Notes: a model not told the origin generated them from the letters alone. A stretch of 64,000 nt of DNA from Agapetus fuscipes (GCA_951799405.1 OX637338.1:8122001-8186000); one strand, 5' to 3'; positions 25,688 through 38,186 are shown, counted from the stretch's first letter. Translations and numbers: made by a program.

Positions 25688-27031
25688 AATTTCAAGGGGA
25701 GTATCAACAACTGTATGAAGTATTCTGACAGGATTCATACAACTTCTTCAGAAAAGTACGCAAGTACCATAATAGTACAGAGAAATTTCAAGGGGAGTAT
25801 CAACAACTGGATGAAGTATTCTGACAGGATTCATACAACTTCTTCAGAAAAGTACGCAAGTACCATAATAGTACAGAGAAATTTCAAGGGGAGTATCAAC
25901 AACTGTATGAAGTATTCTGACAGGATTCATACAACTTCTTCAGAAAAGTACGCAAGTACCATAATAGTACAGAGAAATTTCAAGGGGAGTATCAACAACT
26001 GGATGAAGTATTCTGACAGGATTCATACAACTTCTTCAGAAAAGTACGCAAGTACCATAATAGTACAGAGAAATTTCAAGGGGAGTATCAACAACTGGAT
26101 GAAGTATTCTGACAGGATTCATACAACTTCTTCAGAAAAGTACGCAAGTACCATAATAGTACAGAGAAATTTCAAGGGGAGTATCAACAACTGTATGAAG
26201 TATTCTGACAGGATTCATACAACTTCTTCAGAAAAGTACGCAAGTACCATAATAGTACAGAGAAATTTCAAGGGGAGTATCAACAACTGGATGAAGTATT
26301 CTGACAGGATTCATACAACTTCTTCAGAAAAGTACGCAAGTACCATAATAGTACAGAGAAATTTCAAGGGGAGTATCAACAACTGTATGAAGTATTCTGA
26401 CAGGATTCATACAACTTCTTCAGAAAAGTACGCAAGTACCATACTAGTACAGAGAAATTTCAAGGGGAGTATCAACAACTGTATGAAGTATTCTGACAGG
26501 ATTCATACAACTTCTTCAGAAAAGTACGCAAGTACCATAATAGTACAGAGAAATTTCAAGGGGAGTATCAACAACTGGATGAAGTATTCTGACAGGATTC
26601 ATACAACTTCTTCAGAAAAGTACGCAAGTACCATAATAGTACAGAGAAATTTCAAGGGGAGTATCAACAACTGTATGAAGTATTCTGACAGGATTCATAC
26701 AACTTCTTCAGAAAAGTACGCAAGTACCATAATAGTACAGAGAAATTTCAAGGGGAGTATCAACAACTGGATGAAGTATTCTGACAGGATTCATACAACT
26801 TCTTCAGAAAAGTACGCAAGTACCATAATAGTACAGAGAAATTTCAAGGGGAGTATCAACAACTGTATGAAGTATTCTGACAGGATTCATACAACTTCTT
26901 CAGAAAAGTACGCAAGTACCATACTAGTACAGAGAAATTTCAAGGGGAGTATCAACAACTGTATGAAGTATTCTGACAGGATTCATACAACTTCTTCAGA
27001 AAAGTACGCAAGTACCATAATAGTACAGAGA
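25688..27031 (+). repeat. 96-bp minisatellite, 14 units, with 480-bp higher-order duplication
   Basis: Fourteen nearly identical 96-bp units start at AATTTCAAGGGGAGTATC. Only two positions vary: CTGTATG/CTGGATG, and CATAATAG/CATACTAG. Coding units as C, W (first site) and l (second site), the order is C W C W, then W C W Cl C twice. Units 5-9 (26072-26551) and 10-14 (26552-27031) are therefore a duplicated 480-bp block. Because 96 is divisible by 3, the array is open for 469 codons (25670-27079), but the ATG lies in the SINE's ATT tail and the 'protein' has no recognisable fold. It is treated as non-coding. Confidence 0.95.
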
Positions 27032-27410
27032 AATTTACGATGCCTCTATCATATTGTAAGAAAAATGAAGATTACATAAAAATTTCAAAAGTTGAAATAC
27101 TTTCAACTTTCAATATCATAATTTTATAGTTCTACTAAGAGCCAAATGGAAGATGTATTGATTGGATAATATCAAGATTATTGGACTTACATTCAAAAGA
27201 TTAAAAATGCATGGAAAATTATATAAAATAAAATTTTAATTGTGTACCCTGTTTCCTTCTTAAACTCACAATTAATATTTTAAGCTATCAATATTTTAAT
27301 AAATATTTTCTTTAAATTTATATCCGAACAATACAATCAAAACCAAGCTTTTTGGTCAACTGTTAAGAAAAACGAATGATTCTATGAGCAAAACGGTGTT
27401 ACATACTATC
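27032..27410. other. Spacer between minisatellite and transposon
   Basis: AT-rich, no gene or repeat recognised. Confidence 0.4.
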
Positions 27411-28579
27411 ACCCCCGTATTCACGATCAAAACTGGCACTTCCTTAAGGGCAAACCAGCGCTTAGATTGGGGAAATTCATTTCAAGAACAATACTTAAGG
27501 TAAAATTAGCGCTTAAGCGCTCCAAAAACTAGCACTCAGGTAAGTAAGGTCGACACGTATATTAACCAACGCTTAAGCGCTGTCAAAATATTCCGTCATA
27601 TTTCATTGTTATCACATTTTTTGTTTGATTGTGAATTTACATGAAAAAATGAATTCTTACTATAAACATGATTTTTACAAGTGTATTAACATTGTTTTGA
27701 CGAGTTTATTTACATTGCTTGACCATCAGAATTGGGTTTGTTCTCCGGTATGGTCTAGGACCATACTGCAATGACAGATGAACTGTCAAAATATTCCGCC
27801 GCATTTCATCAGCACATTTTTTGTTTGGTTGTGAATTATTTACATAAAATAATGAATTCTTTCGATACAGTTGACTTCAACGAGAATAATAACATTGTTT
27901 TGTTCAAAAATAGTGTCCCAAGAAAATATATCAGAGACTGTAAAGACCTATTTACGTATTACGAAGAGGAAGAATTTAGAAGACGTTTTTGATTGAAAAA
28001 ACGCGTCGTTCTGTATACAGTTTTGCCGTTGCTCATTAAGGGTTGCAAAGCCAACGATTTCTTCGATCTGTTATTTTATCTTTTATTACATGTTTTTCTT
28101 TAATCAGAGCCACCAGCAGCTCCTTTTCCGCTGGAGAAAACAACATATTTTTGGCGCTGAAATCGATCAAAACACTTTACATTGGATATTACATAAATGT
28201 ATTTTTAAAAACTAATAGAAATTGTAAACAAACAAATTCGTACTTACGGTTTACTTTACATTCTAAAGTAGTAATTGCGTTATACGTACTTATTTGTTGT
28301 CAAGTTTTATGCAAAGTTGATATGACATTGAAATTTGAAAGAGGCGGCAATGATAAGAGTGAAGTACGCCGAATATCGGTCGGAAGGTACTGACCAATTA
28401 CAGAGCTGGGTTTTTTCGAGAGCCAATGACAAACCCGTACGTCTCCTGGGGGTTGGGCACTACGCTGATTACAGCTTGAGTGTTCTTTGTGAAACAAAAC
28501 GCTCCAGAATGTCGACCCTTGAGTAAGTGTAGCGCTTGAGTAAGACACTTAAATCAGTTTTGATCGTGAATACGGGGGT
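27411..28579 (+). mobile_element. PIF/Harbinger transposon, internally deleted
   Basis: About 1.17 kb bounded by perfect inverted repeats ACCCCCGTATTCACGATCAA at each end (the right end is its complement), continuing through AACTG. Subterminal CGCTTAAGCGCT words recur near the left end. The interior keeps a short transposase N-terminus and no DDE domain. The flanks do not show a clean 3-bp duplication. Confidence 0.85.
27852..27992 (+). pseudogene. Harbinger transposase N-terminal remnant
   Basis: 46 codons reading MNSFDTVDFNENN then PRKYIRDCKDLFTYYEEEEF and RRRF before a stop. The YIRDCKDPF-EEEFRRRF layout is that of the N-terminus of HARBI1-like transposases, just before the region that leads to the helix-turn-helix. 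Everything downstream is lost. Confidence 0.65.
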
Positions 28580-29536
28580 AAGTGTTATTCATACACAGCA
28601 AATCCATGGCTCAACCGCCAGCTAACGTGAATTCTTCATACAAAAAAAAAATGATCCATGGTTCCCCTATGGATCAAATGTGTTGTGAATAATCCTGAAG
28701 GAAATTAATAAATCCATTAAGTATGTATGTACGTAGTAATTTCAAACACAAAATTAAAATGATATATTTTAACAAACAATAAAATGTAATGCTAAATGAA
28801 AACTACAAAATTAAAAAAAAACTTTCTGACTTATTAAGTTCACTCAACCCAAACAATTCTCAAATAAAATAAAAACTAATAGAAACAAATATGTAGGAAT
28901 AATAAGAAACTTCTTAAAACTAAATTAAATCCATAGTTAACAAAGTAAAATAACACAACTTTGTAACAGTGCTTTTTTAATATAAGGTACCTACTTACAT
29001 GTTTTCATGTAGCCCTTTCTAATATTCACTTCTGGTATTCTATCTGACTGACTGAAAGAAGTCAATTTTTAACTAAAAATGAAGAAAATCAACAGTAACT
29101 AAAGATATGAACATTTTACTTACTTTTAAGTCAAAGGATTAAAACTGAAAAAATAATATGGTTAAAATGAAATGAATTAAAATAAACGGATATCAACTTA
29201 CAAAACCAAGTGCAAAAGTGGGAAGGTCTCACTCAACTTAGTATGGCCATCGTCAGTTGTTTTAGGTTCAACAACAAAATAATGCAAAACACTGGTATAG
29301 TTTTAAGGTAAAAAAAAAAAAAAATCATTATCATTAATGATGTGCTAATAACCTTCCGCACACAATAAAAAAAACTCAATGCACAGTGCACATCTGACTT
29401 TCATAAAATAATGGTTAACGAATATTACTTTTTCATAGACCAACCGAACCAAAGACTAGAGTTGCATTGTATCAAAAATTCATTCAGTTTCTACAAAATA
29501 CCTACACCAGTGTAAAAATACATTTTACAATATATT
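28580..29536. other. Neuroguidin 3' flank
   Basis: AT-rich, no gene recognised. It would hold the neuroguidin 3' untranslated region on the minus strand. Confidence 0.4.
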
Positions 29537-30962
29537 TTAATGAAAACGCCTCCGTTTAGAATTTTTTCCCTTCTTGGCACCACTTTTTCTTTTCCTTTTC
29601 TTGCTTTTGCTGGCACCGCTTTCATCAAGTCCATAATCTCCAAAACGAGTGATTTCATCTCCTAATGTTCCTATTGTGGTCATTTTCTTCTGGCGGTGTT
29701 TTTCTGCTTTAGTGAGAGGCAAGCGTGTCAGATAGTTTTCTTCATATTCGGTTTTCTCTTGCTGGAATTTGGATGCTGCTTGCTGGCTCTTCATGCCGCT
29801 CGATACCTCAATGGGTGTATCTAAGTATTCCTCTTGCAATTCTCTCATAACACTCGAGTTCAGGTTGCGTTTTCTATTCTTTTCTTCAAGACGTTTTTCT
29901 TTATCTTTTCTAGTTTCGTCGCCTTCATAATGGACTGCAGCAAGTTTGGGTGGCACATACAAGCCAGTTTTCACAACCTTTTCAGAACTTCCAGCTTGCT
30001 CATCATCACTAACATCGGAGTCGTCATCATCTTCATTGTCTTGTATTTTGCTAACCAAGTTTTCGGGACGAGCCTTAAACACACTCGGGTCATTTCCAGT
30101 AGCTTCTCCACTAGCAGCACTCTTCACCAACTTGTCTATTTGGTATTTGAGTTTGGTATCAATAGGTCTGATTTTTTCTAGAACAGTTCTTATCTCTATA
30201 AGCCGGTCGATGGCAGGATCGCCTTCAATCTTCTCCCCGGAGCATTTCCGCAAAACTATGAATGTTAAGTTTATGAGATAACTTAACAACATGTGATATT
30301 TCATTTCTAGAAAGCTCAAGCCTTTGTCCGTGGATAGCTGGCCATTTTTCACCTTCACCAGCATGTTATCTACAAGTTGTGTGACTTGGAGAACATTGCT
30401 GTTCATCTCATTCAGCAAACGAAATGCTTGAGGCAAATCTTGCTGCTCCGTCTCTTCGGCAGCCTACAACAGAATGGAATAATTTATATAATCATACAGT
30501 AATTCTTACAGGAAACTACCAATATTTTACAGCGTCAATAGCTTACTGTTTATTGAGTGCTTAGCAAGAGGGTTTCTACTCAGATAGATGGTTTAATCAC
30601 CGGCAATAAATACTTGGTCTACTGAAGAAAAATGAATTTATTCCTTCGCGAATGAAGCAACCCTCACATCCAATGAAGTGGCATAAATACCCTACATGTT
30701 ACAGTGCTTGAAAGGGTTAGTTGGAATGATCAAGCTTTCAAAGACAAACTGGCCGTATGCCACAAATAGAGGTCTAAGGCTTGCTACCTCGTCTGTGAAA
30801 ATGGATTACCTCTATATTACCTCTTCGATAATAGATCGGCAAGAAAATGATAGTGTGTATCATGGACACGGATGTTTTTATGAATGAGAATCTATTCCGT
30901 CATAACCTCCAAGTGTACGGTTATTATATTTGTTTAAATATCTTGTATATTACCTGAACCAT
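29537..30962 (-). CDS. Ngdn: Neuroguidin (Sas10/Utp3/C1D family)
   Basis: Two-exon gene: 30962-30954 (MVQ) and 30463-29537, joined by a GT-AG intron to 311 aa. Neuroguidin, relative of yeast Lcp5, acts in the nucleolar small-subunit processome; the vertebrate protein also binds eIF4E in CPEB-linked translational control. The Sas10/Utp3/C1D helical domain spans about residues 15-125, with GLSFLEMKYHMLLSYL and IEIRTVLEKIRPIDTKLKYQ matching the conserved core. An acidic run (EDDDDSDVSDDE) follows near 145-160, then GLYVPPKL, a charged KDKEKRLEEKNRKR coiled stretch, and a lysine/arginine-rich C-terminus that looks like a nuclear/nucleolar signal. A 9-nt first coding exon is unusual but gives the only ATG in phase with a good donor. 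It is divergent from TM9SF4. Confidence 0.93.
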
Positions 30963-31844
30963 CGTGTCAGTTACAATTAATCACTTCCCACATTCAGAAT
31001 TAACAAAAATTAAAATAAGCTATTGCACGTGCTATATAAAACGATCCATACAAAACAAGTATTATTTTTTGCATTTTTATTGGTAAGCGACATACGTTAA
31101 TAAGACTTCACAGCTCCCATAGAAGTTGAGCATGGTCGTATAAAGAACGAGATTGAAGAAATGTGTATCGAAACTCAACACGGAAAAAAATATTTTACTT
31201 GTATTAATCTTGTATTGTAGATAATTTGCAATTTTCCACTGTATAATTAATATTTGTATGATCTGTGTTCGAAAGGGCATACACTAATATTATAAGTTTG
31301 GATCACGTTTTCATTGTGGGCTTAGTAGATTTCTTAAATATAATTTATTTTAAATAAAATTATTCTTTGGAAAAATGACTTGATAATCGTGTTTCAACAT
31401 TTTTGATATCTGGGATAAAATAGTGGGTACAAATATACGACACCTCAACCTTAACCGACCTATTTAACTTAAATGGGAGCTGCAAAGTTCCACCATGTCA
31501 AAAAAAGGTTTACAAAGCACGTTCCGTCTCTACTCTTTTCCTTTTAAATCTTTGATAACGAAGCTTCAAATCAACTAATAAAAAATAATCTAAAGTAAAT
31601 ATTTATTGTATCAAAAACCATGCATTACAATTTTATAATACATTTATTATTTGACTGTTTACATCAAATTTTCTGTCTACAGCGATGACCTATTGTTTAG
31701 TCATACTCTGTGGTTTAGTCTATGAAAAAAATATGTCGAACTTTTGACAGCTCGTCAGCAGCAGCACATAAAATTTGTTTGACGTCGGGTTATTGGTTTC
31801 GTTGTGTGGATTATTTCGAATGCTTAAATTTACATGTGAATAAC
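30963..31844. promoter_or_regulatory. Shared upstream region of Ngdn and TM9SF4
   Basis: 882 bp separate the two divergent start codons, so promoters for both genes must lie here or overlap. No TATA box or repeat could be assigned. The right half before TM9SF4 has a slightly higher GC content (about 31740-31810). Confidence 0.5.
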
Positions 31845-34800
31845 ATGAATGTCGTAAGTAGAAGTGTTCTCAACAGTTGCATGACTTTTTTTTAATCGAA
31901 TATAATGTTCCGAGGTGTGTTACTCTCTTGTCGCATTTCACAAGGAGAAATCGTTTTATTAATTGAAATGTTCGATTTGTTGTAGGAAAATGTTGTGCTC
32001 GTGTCAGCCTGGTTGTGCCTCTATGTGGCTGACGCGTTCTACGTGCCGGGGGTTGCGCCCGTTGAGTTCCACAAAGGCCAAAACATCGAGGTTAAAGCTG
32101 TCAAGATGACGAGCATACACACGCAGCTCCCATACGAATATTACTCTCTGCCCTTCTGCCTTCCCAAAGACGGGACTTTCGTGTACAAATCTGAAAACTT
32201 AGGTGAAGTTCTGCGCGGTGATAGGATTGTGAATACTCCGTATGTCATCCAGATGGCCGAGGACGTTCAGTGCAAGCTGCTCTGCCATTCCAAAAACAAT
32301 CCCATGAATTGGAATGCTGAAGAGTCTTCTAATGTAGCAAGTCGTATCGAACACGAGTATTATGTGCATTTGTAAGTTGGATGTTTTTAAATTGTAATTA
32401 CGGTTGTTACTTATACCTTTTATACGTCTTGTAGTAACTCTGTCGCCATTCCGCTTACTAAAAAAAATGAAGAATGTCCAATATCCTTATGTTTTATTGT
32501 TACTTACGTTATCAGTCATATCCTCGTAATATCCATTTTTTTTATTAAATACAATTTTTCATCTTTTGTTGTGATGTGGTTGAGTGTTCATTTTGACTAA
32601 GTGTGGGATATTGAAATTTGGGATAAATGTAAATTTGAATTGAACAAAAAGACAACCATTGCACTAGCTCTTCCTACTTTATGTTCATTTTTTGATTGCT
32701 TAAATTATCATTTCAGATTAGTTGATAATCTTCCTGTGGCAACTCGCACATTAACTAGTGAAAACCCCGAAAAGATTGTGGAGCAGGGATACCGACTGGG
32801 GTTTGTGGCCCACGGGAAACCTTATATAAATAATCATTTGAAACTGATCATACAGTATCACATGCGGGATGTGTAAGTTGAATACTTTATTCATCACAAA
32901 ATTCATTATGTTTAAATCATAGAGAAGTTACAAATGCTCTTTGCAAATGTTACAGGGATAGGTTCAGAGTTGTGGGATTTGAAGTGGAGCCTGTGTCAGT
33001 GGACCGAGAGGAGTTGTCGTTTAACGGCGATGCTTGCAGCTTACCCAATGATCCCAAACCACAACTGGTGAACGCTCAAACTGGAACCAAGCTCTTCTTC
33101 ACTTATTCCGTTGAATGGATTCAATCTGACATTGGTTGGGCCTCGCGTTGGGACATATACCTGGGAATGAATGATGTGCAAATCCATTGGTTTTCTATAA
33201 TTAACTCATTGGTTGTCGTCCTTTTCTTGTCTGGTAAGAATTATTAAATGCCGTTTGAAGTATAATTTATTTATTCATTTTTATTTCTGACTTATTTGAC
33301 ATTTTGTATAATGTCTGTAGGAATCCTCACTATGATCATGGTACGCACATTGAAGAGGGACTTTGCTCGGTACAATGCTGATGACGGTGTTGATGATGTA
33401 ATAGAAGAGACCGGGTGGAAGTTGGTGCATGGGGACGTCTTTCGACCCCCAAGACAGTCTCGATTATTTGCTGCCGTCATCGGAAGTGGAATTCAAATAT
33501 TTTTCATGTCTCTTATAACAATATGTAAGAACTCAACAAAATGATATTAGTTTAAACATAATCATTTTAAGCTGTGTATAACTTCTTAATAATATATTGT
33601 TATTTTTCAGTTTTTGCAATGTTAGGAATGCTCTCTCCAGCTTCTCGCGGTGCGCTCATGACTTCAGCCATATTGCTGTATGTGTTCATGGGCCTGGTTG
33701 CGGGCTACTTCTCAGCCAGAATATACAAAACCATGAAGGGTCGGGAGTGGAAGCGGGCTGCTCTATCAACTGCCACTTTTTATCCAGCCATCGTGTTTGG
33801 AACGTGCTTCTTCTTAAACTTCTTCATATGGGGAAAGCATTCAAGTGGCGCAGTTCCGTTTTCTACCATGATGGCTCTTCTTTGTCTGTGGTTCTGCATC
33901 TCTCTTCCATTGGTTTATCTTGGATATTACTTTGGCTATAGGAAACAGCCTTTCCAACATCCTGTCAGAACAAACCAAATCCCAAGACAAGTTCCTGAAC
34001 AACTTTGGTACATGAATCCTGCATTTAGGTAATAAATTTTATTTTTATATTCCTTTCAGATGACTACCATTTATTTATTATATCAATTACTAAACATATT
34101 CATTGGTTTCAGCACGCTCATGGCTGGAATTTTGCCCTTTGGAGCAGTTTTCATTGAACTGTTCTTCATATTTACGGCCATTTGGGAAAATCAAATATAT
34201 TATTTATTTGGATTTCTGTTCTTAGTATTTTGTATACTAGTAATATCCTGCTCACAGATATCCATTGTGATGGTTTACTTCCAGCTTTGTGGAGAGGTAT
34301 GTAGAGGTATCACTTGATATCAATTACAGCACTAATCACTGGAACAGAGTGTCATGATTGTAATGTTTTCAGGATTACCATTGGTGGTGGAGAAGTTTTA
34401 TTGTCTCTGGTGGCTCAGCAGTTTATGTGTTGGCTTACGCCGTATTTTACTTCTTTACTAAATTGGAGATAACCGAGTTTATACCTATTCTTCTATACGT
34501 CGGATATACAGGTAATTATTATTTTACATTGATTTACAATGATGCTATATCCCAAATCAAACCTTGCCTTGCCAAATGCTGTGCCTCCAACTCCTCTTGT
34601 CCCTCGCAGCTGTCCACACGGAGAAGTTGTGTGTCATCTCTCCTCACCCTTTTCTCCCAATCCAGCCTGAGTCTCCCCACCAGCCTCCTTCCACCTGGGC
34701 ATCTTTAACATATTTTTTTGTGCATAGTATAAATTAACTATCCGCAAAATTCACGGAGAAGTGTATGCATAGACCAAAGGTGGAAATGTACAATTATTTT

Positions 34801-35075
34801 GAAAATTATCTAAGTATGTGGAAACATAGAAAATAATTTTCTCATCATTACCTTATACTTATAACAATTTTGAAAACAAAACATCTAGATGCCCACCTTT
34901 AGTTCTGTGAGACTTAAGTACTTATTTGTTTTTTTATTAATATTTGTCATGAACACCTCCTTTTTATGTTTCAGGCTTAATGGTGTTAACTTTCTGGTTG
35001 CTCACTGGCACAATTGGATTTTTCGCTGCTTATGCTTTTATTAGAAAAATATACGGAGCTATTAAAATTGATTAG
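31845..35075 (+). CDS. TM9SF4: Transmembrane 9 superfamily member 4 (nonaspanin)
   Basis: Complete 9-exon gene: 31845-31853, 31986-32371, 32717-32872, 32956-33233, 33321-33524, 33611-34028, 34113-34296, 34373-34511, 34975-35075. All junctions are GT-AG and in phase, giving 624 aa (vertebrate TM9SF4 about 640). Nonaspanins are Golgi/endosomal proteins with a long lumenal domain and nine membrane segments, involved in membrane-protein sorting, phagocytosis and pH control. A hydrophobic signal peptide (about residues 4-21) precedes [21 protein letters not shown] and [13 protein letters not shown] are conserved lumenal motifs. The first membrane segment follows HWFSIIN near residue 260, then [39 protein letters not shown] and VRTNQIPRQ. 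The end AIKID carries the KxD Golgi-retention signal. These motifs point to TM9SF4, not TM9SF2. The first coding exon is only 9 nt. An AATAAA lies at 35170. Confidence 0.96.
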
Positions 35076-36464
35076 ATTTCAAAGACTAGACTAGCAACAT
35101 GTTTGTACCAGAAATTTTACGGTTTGATTATTGAAATTATTAAATGAAGTATGCAGATCGAAAGTCTACAATAAATATGGATAGTTATGCATGATTTGAA
35201 TCCATGTTCAGAATGTTTTATAGTTTGAAATGTAAATAATAGTTAGGTACCAAAAAATATAGCATGTCACATGTGTGGGTGTACAAGAAAACTATGAATA
35301 TATTATTAACAATTTTTAATGTTTAATGGATCTTTAAGATTAAGATTTCCTATAGCATTTATTTTGTGCAATAAGCTTTGTGCACTCAAAGGTATAAATG
35401 GTGTTGTAATTCGTCCTGGATATTGGATAGTTGTTTAAAAAATGAATAATCTCTTTTGCACAGTGATACATGGATCTTAATGAACATAGCAACATTTGTG
35501 TGAGAGCGCTGGTGTGACAACCCTCGCTACCAATTGATGAAATTATTGAGCATCGTTTTGTTTTTCTCAACAAAATACTCCCTAAATTATAAAGAATAAA
35601 AATATATAAAATAGAAATCGCAAGCAAAAAAAACACTGCTATTTTCACCGTTAACTGTCGATTATTCGATTGGGATTTTTAGTGTTTTCAGTATGAAAAG
35701 CTTTCATGCAAGAAATGATTAAATAAAAAAAAGTATTAAATAATAAGAAATATCTGAATAAACTTTGGTGACAGATTAAGCGATAATGTGGCACTGCGAA
35801 TAATTACATAACTGAAAAGCAAAATATAATTATAGGAAAGGAAAATAAAGTTGTGCGTAAAGGTTAAGATTGTTAAATAATTTATTGTAAATAATTTATA
35901 TTAAACTAGTTCATAACCAACAAATAAATGATAATGTTTTATTGATTATAAAATTTGTTATTTACGTCCTTTTCGAATCATCAAGTTATGATAATTTGTG
36001 TGAGGATTTATTCAATATATTTTCTGGTATAGAAATAATATTTGATTGTAAACAATGTTTACTTAATTAAAATATTCTGATTTCTTTTAAGCTACTTTCT
36101 TTGTTTTCATAAGAATGTTAGTTTAATGAAAAATGTGATTAAATTTTGACACAAAAAAATACATACTTTTTTTGAAAATTAGGTATTCTCTTTATGTAAA
36201 TTTGTTTTTAAACTTAAAAAGCTATCAAAATGTTTATTAAGGTAGGGAAATTATAATTAAACAAAATACATTTCAGATCTTGATTTCTTTCATAAATGTT
36301 CACAGCTCCATGACTTTTTGTAAATAAAAAAAACTCCATTACTTAAGTTCAATACACGGTCTTCTTCAGTTTGGTATGTTTTACCAGCTATGCATTTTAT
36401 ATAATTAGGAAACTTCTGAATAAATATTTGATTAATGTTTTTATTAATTTTCATCGGCGGTTCC
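35076..36464. other. TM9SF4 3' region and AT-rich spacer
   Basis: AATAAA at 35170-35175 is a plausible first polyadenylation signal, with further A/T-rich signals downstream. No gene or repeat was recognised in the rest. Confidence 0.45.
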
Positions 36465-36610
36465 TTCACTTAAGGTTGCTGTGAGGCTGACTACCCATCC
36501 TGTAAAAATTGGTTCACGTTAATCACCCCTGTTTCAGGGAATAGTAGCGAGAGTTGCAGTTTGTATTTATTAATGTGTATCTTTTTGTGTTTTTTAGTGT
36601 AAGATCACTA
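36465..36610 (+). repeat. R1 5' fragment, diverged
   Basis: Contains the R1 head GGTTGCTGTGAGGCTGACTA and CACCCCTGTTTCAGGGAA, then decays. The 3' half is absent. Confidence 0.65.
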
Positions 36611-37546
36611 CAAGGGTATTCATGACAGATCCACGTCTTAAAAACCCGCAGCATCTGAAAAAAAAAAACAACTTTTCTTTTACATGTTCCATTTTACATT
36701 AGTCAGCTATGTCAAAGGCACAACCTAGGTTGTGAGCTGTGATGCAATTGTGTGGATGTAAGAATGTGTGAAATGTTTTGTTTGATTAGACAATCTCATC
36801 ACAACTTACAACTCAAATTGTGTGAAAGAAAATCTAAAGTATTTCTCTACCTTATTAATATTCCACGAATAAAATAAAAATACCAAAAATTAAGTGCACT
36901 CAAAATGCTTTCCAAACTGTTCCAAATTGGAATTGATGTCAGCGGGAAAACGTAATGTATTACCCTAGTAACTTTAGCAACCAATAATATTAAAGACATA
37001 GCAAACCGACCATATGGCCCCACAACTTTTTGTTTATATCAAATATGTAGGATCCATTTTGATTTAGTTATACATTCTAATCTTTTATCCTTTTGTAAAT
37101 AATTGAACCTAATCTTAAAGTGATAGATATATTTTAGTGTAAGAATATTATATAATTCCTTTAAATAAATTATGAATGGGTAAATACATAGGTACATAAT
37201 AGTTATATTTACTTAAGTGCATTATAATTACATAATGTTTGAAATTGAGATTTATGTAAGTCAATTTATATTGTACCTAAGTACTTAGTAAAAGATACAC
37301 GCAAATGTACCAACCTATTGAATCATGTGTTTTCATTAAATTCCATGTTTTTTTGTTCTTTCATAAAATGTAGGTGTAAACACCCATCTAATGGAGTAAA
37401 AATGCTTGTGTGTAGAGAGGGGATTAAAGTTTTTTTCCTCTCGGGAAGCATAATGGAAGCAGAAGAGCAAAAGGTAAGAAAAAAGAGATGTTGTGGATTT
37501 AACGCGTTACAGATAATAAAAAAAAAGGATTCTTCCTCACAATGCA
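36611..37546. other. AT-rich spacer
   Basis: A TTTAGCAACCAATAATATTA repeat relic lies near 36965. Otherwise nothing was recognised. Confidence 0.4.
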
Positions 37547-37937
37547 CAAGCAACATTGGGCGTGGTCAGTGCTTGGATGGGTAACCGCTCAGGTACACCG
37601 CGTGTCGTTGGCATCTTGGACCGGTCCGTAGTCCGTAGTGGCAACACTTCGGACTCGTAAATGGAAGGTTGTGGATTCGGATCCCGGCGGAGCACAAAAA
37701 TATACCATTTATATTTCGAATGTGCTCTTCGCTGGGTTGAAAAATTCATAAACCTTTACCAATGACCGGTCACCAAAGGTCCATCCAGCCTTACAGCAAC
37801 TGGGTCTTGCTTGAGTATTGGCGCTTTGTAGCGACGACCAAGCTCGTACACCTTTGCGGCACTACAACAAGTGTCATAGACCCCTAGAGTCTTTAGAATC
37901 TAGGGAGTCTCCCGCACAGGATTTCTTAAGAAAAAAT
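37547..37937 (+). repeat. Composite 5S/tRNA SINE, tail-B type
   Basis: Begins inside the 5S head (AAGCAACATTGGGCGTGG), then the tRNA-like module and shared body. After GACGACCAAGCTCG it continues in tail B (TACACCTTTGCGGCACTACA, CCCTAGAGTCTTTAGAATCT, CGCACAGGATTTCTTAAG). The tail-A end is absent. Confidence 0.88.
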
Positions 37938-37984
37938 GCCCATAGAGTCTGCGGATAACATTAATATCATCATCCTTTAGAAAG

Positions 37985-38150
37985 TACGCCAGCGCTATAG
38001 CCAAGTGGATCAAGACTGTAATTTTGAAATAAAAACACCACTGGTTCGATTCCCGCCGGGCTCTTTGACAAAAACGTTGATGCTGGTTCAACTGATGCCA
38101 TTGAGTAATTATAATTGATAATTCATTGAAATAAGAAGTGTCTAATTATT
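37985..38150 (+). repeat. R3 tRNA-derived SINE
   Basis: tRNA-like head with A-box region GCTATAGCCAAGTGGATCA and B box TGGTTCGATTCCC, then a short body ending CCATTGAGTAATTATAATTG. Copies also lie at 42705 (-), 60807 and 62916. This one sits between two inverted composite SINEs. Confidence 0.75.
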
Positions 38151-38186
38151 TTTTTTACTTTATAAATAGGTTTGTGGATTTTTTTG

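Noticed and set aside
25688..27031. CRISPR-like array
   Set aside because: The units are contiguous without spacers, and the DNA is eukaryotic with spliced genes.
25670..27079. 469-codon open frame as a real repeat protein
   Set aside because: It stays open because the 96-bp unit is divisible by three. The start codon comes from a SINE tail, and no signal or domain is visible.
34427..34708. Separate 93-codon gene within TM9SF4
   Set aside because: It is exon 8 of TM9SF4 read through its donor site into the intron.
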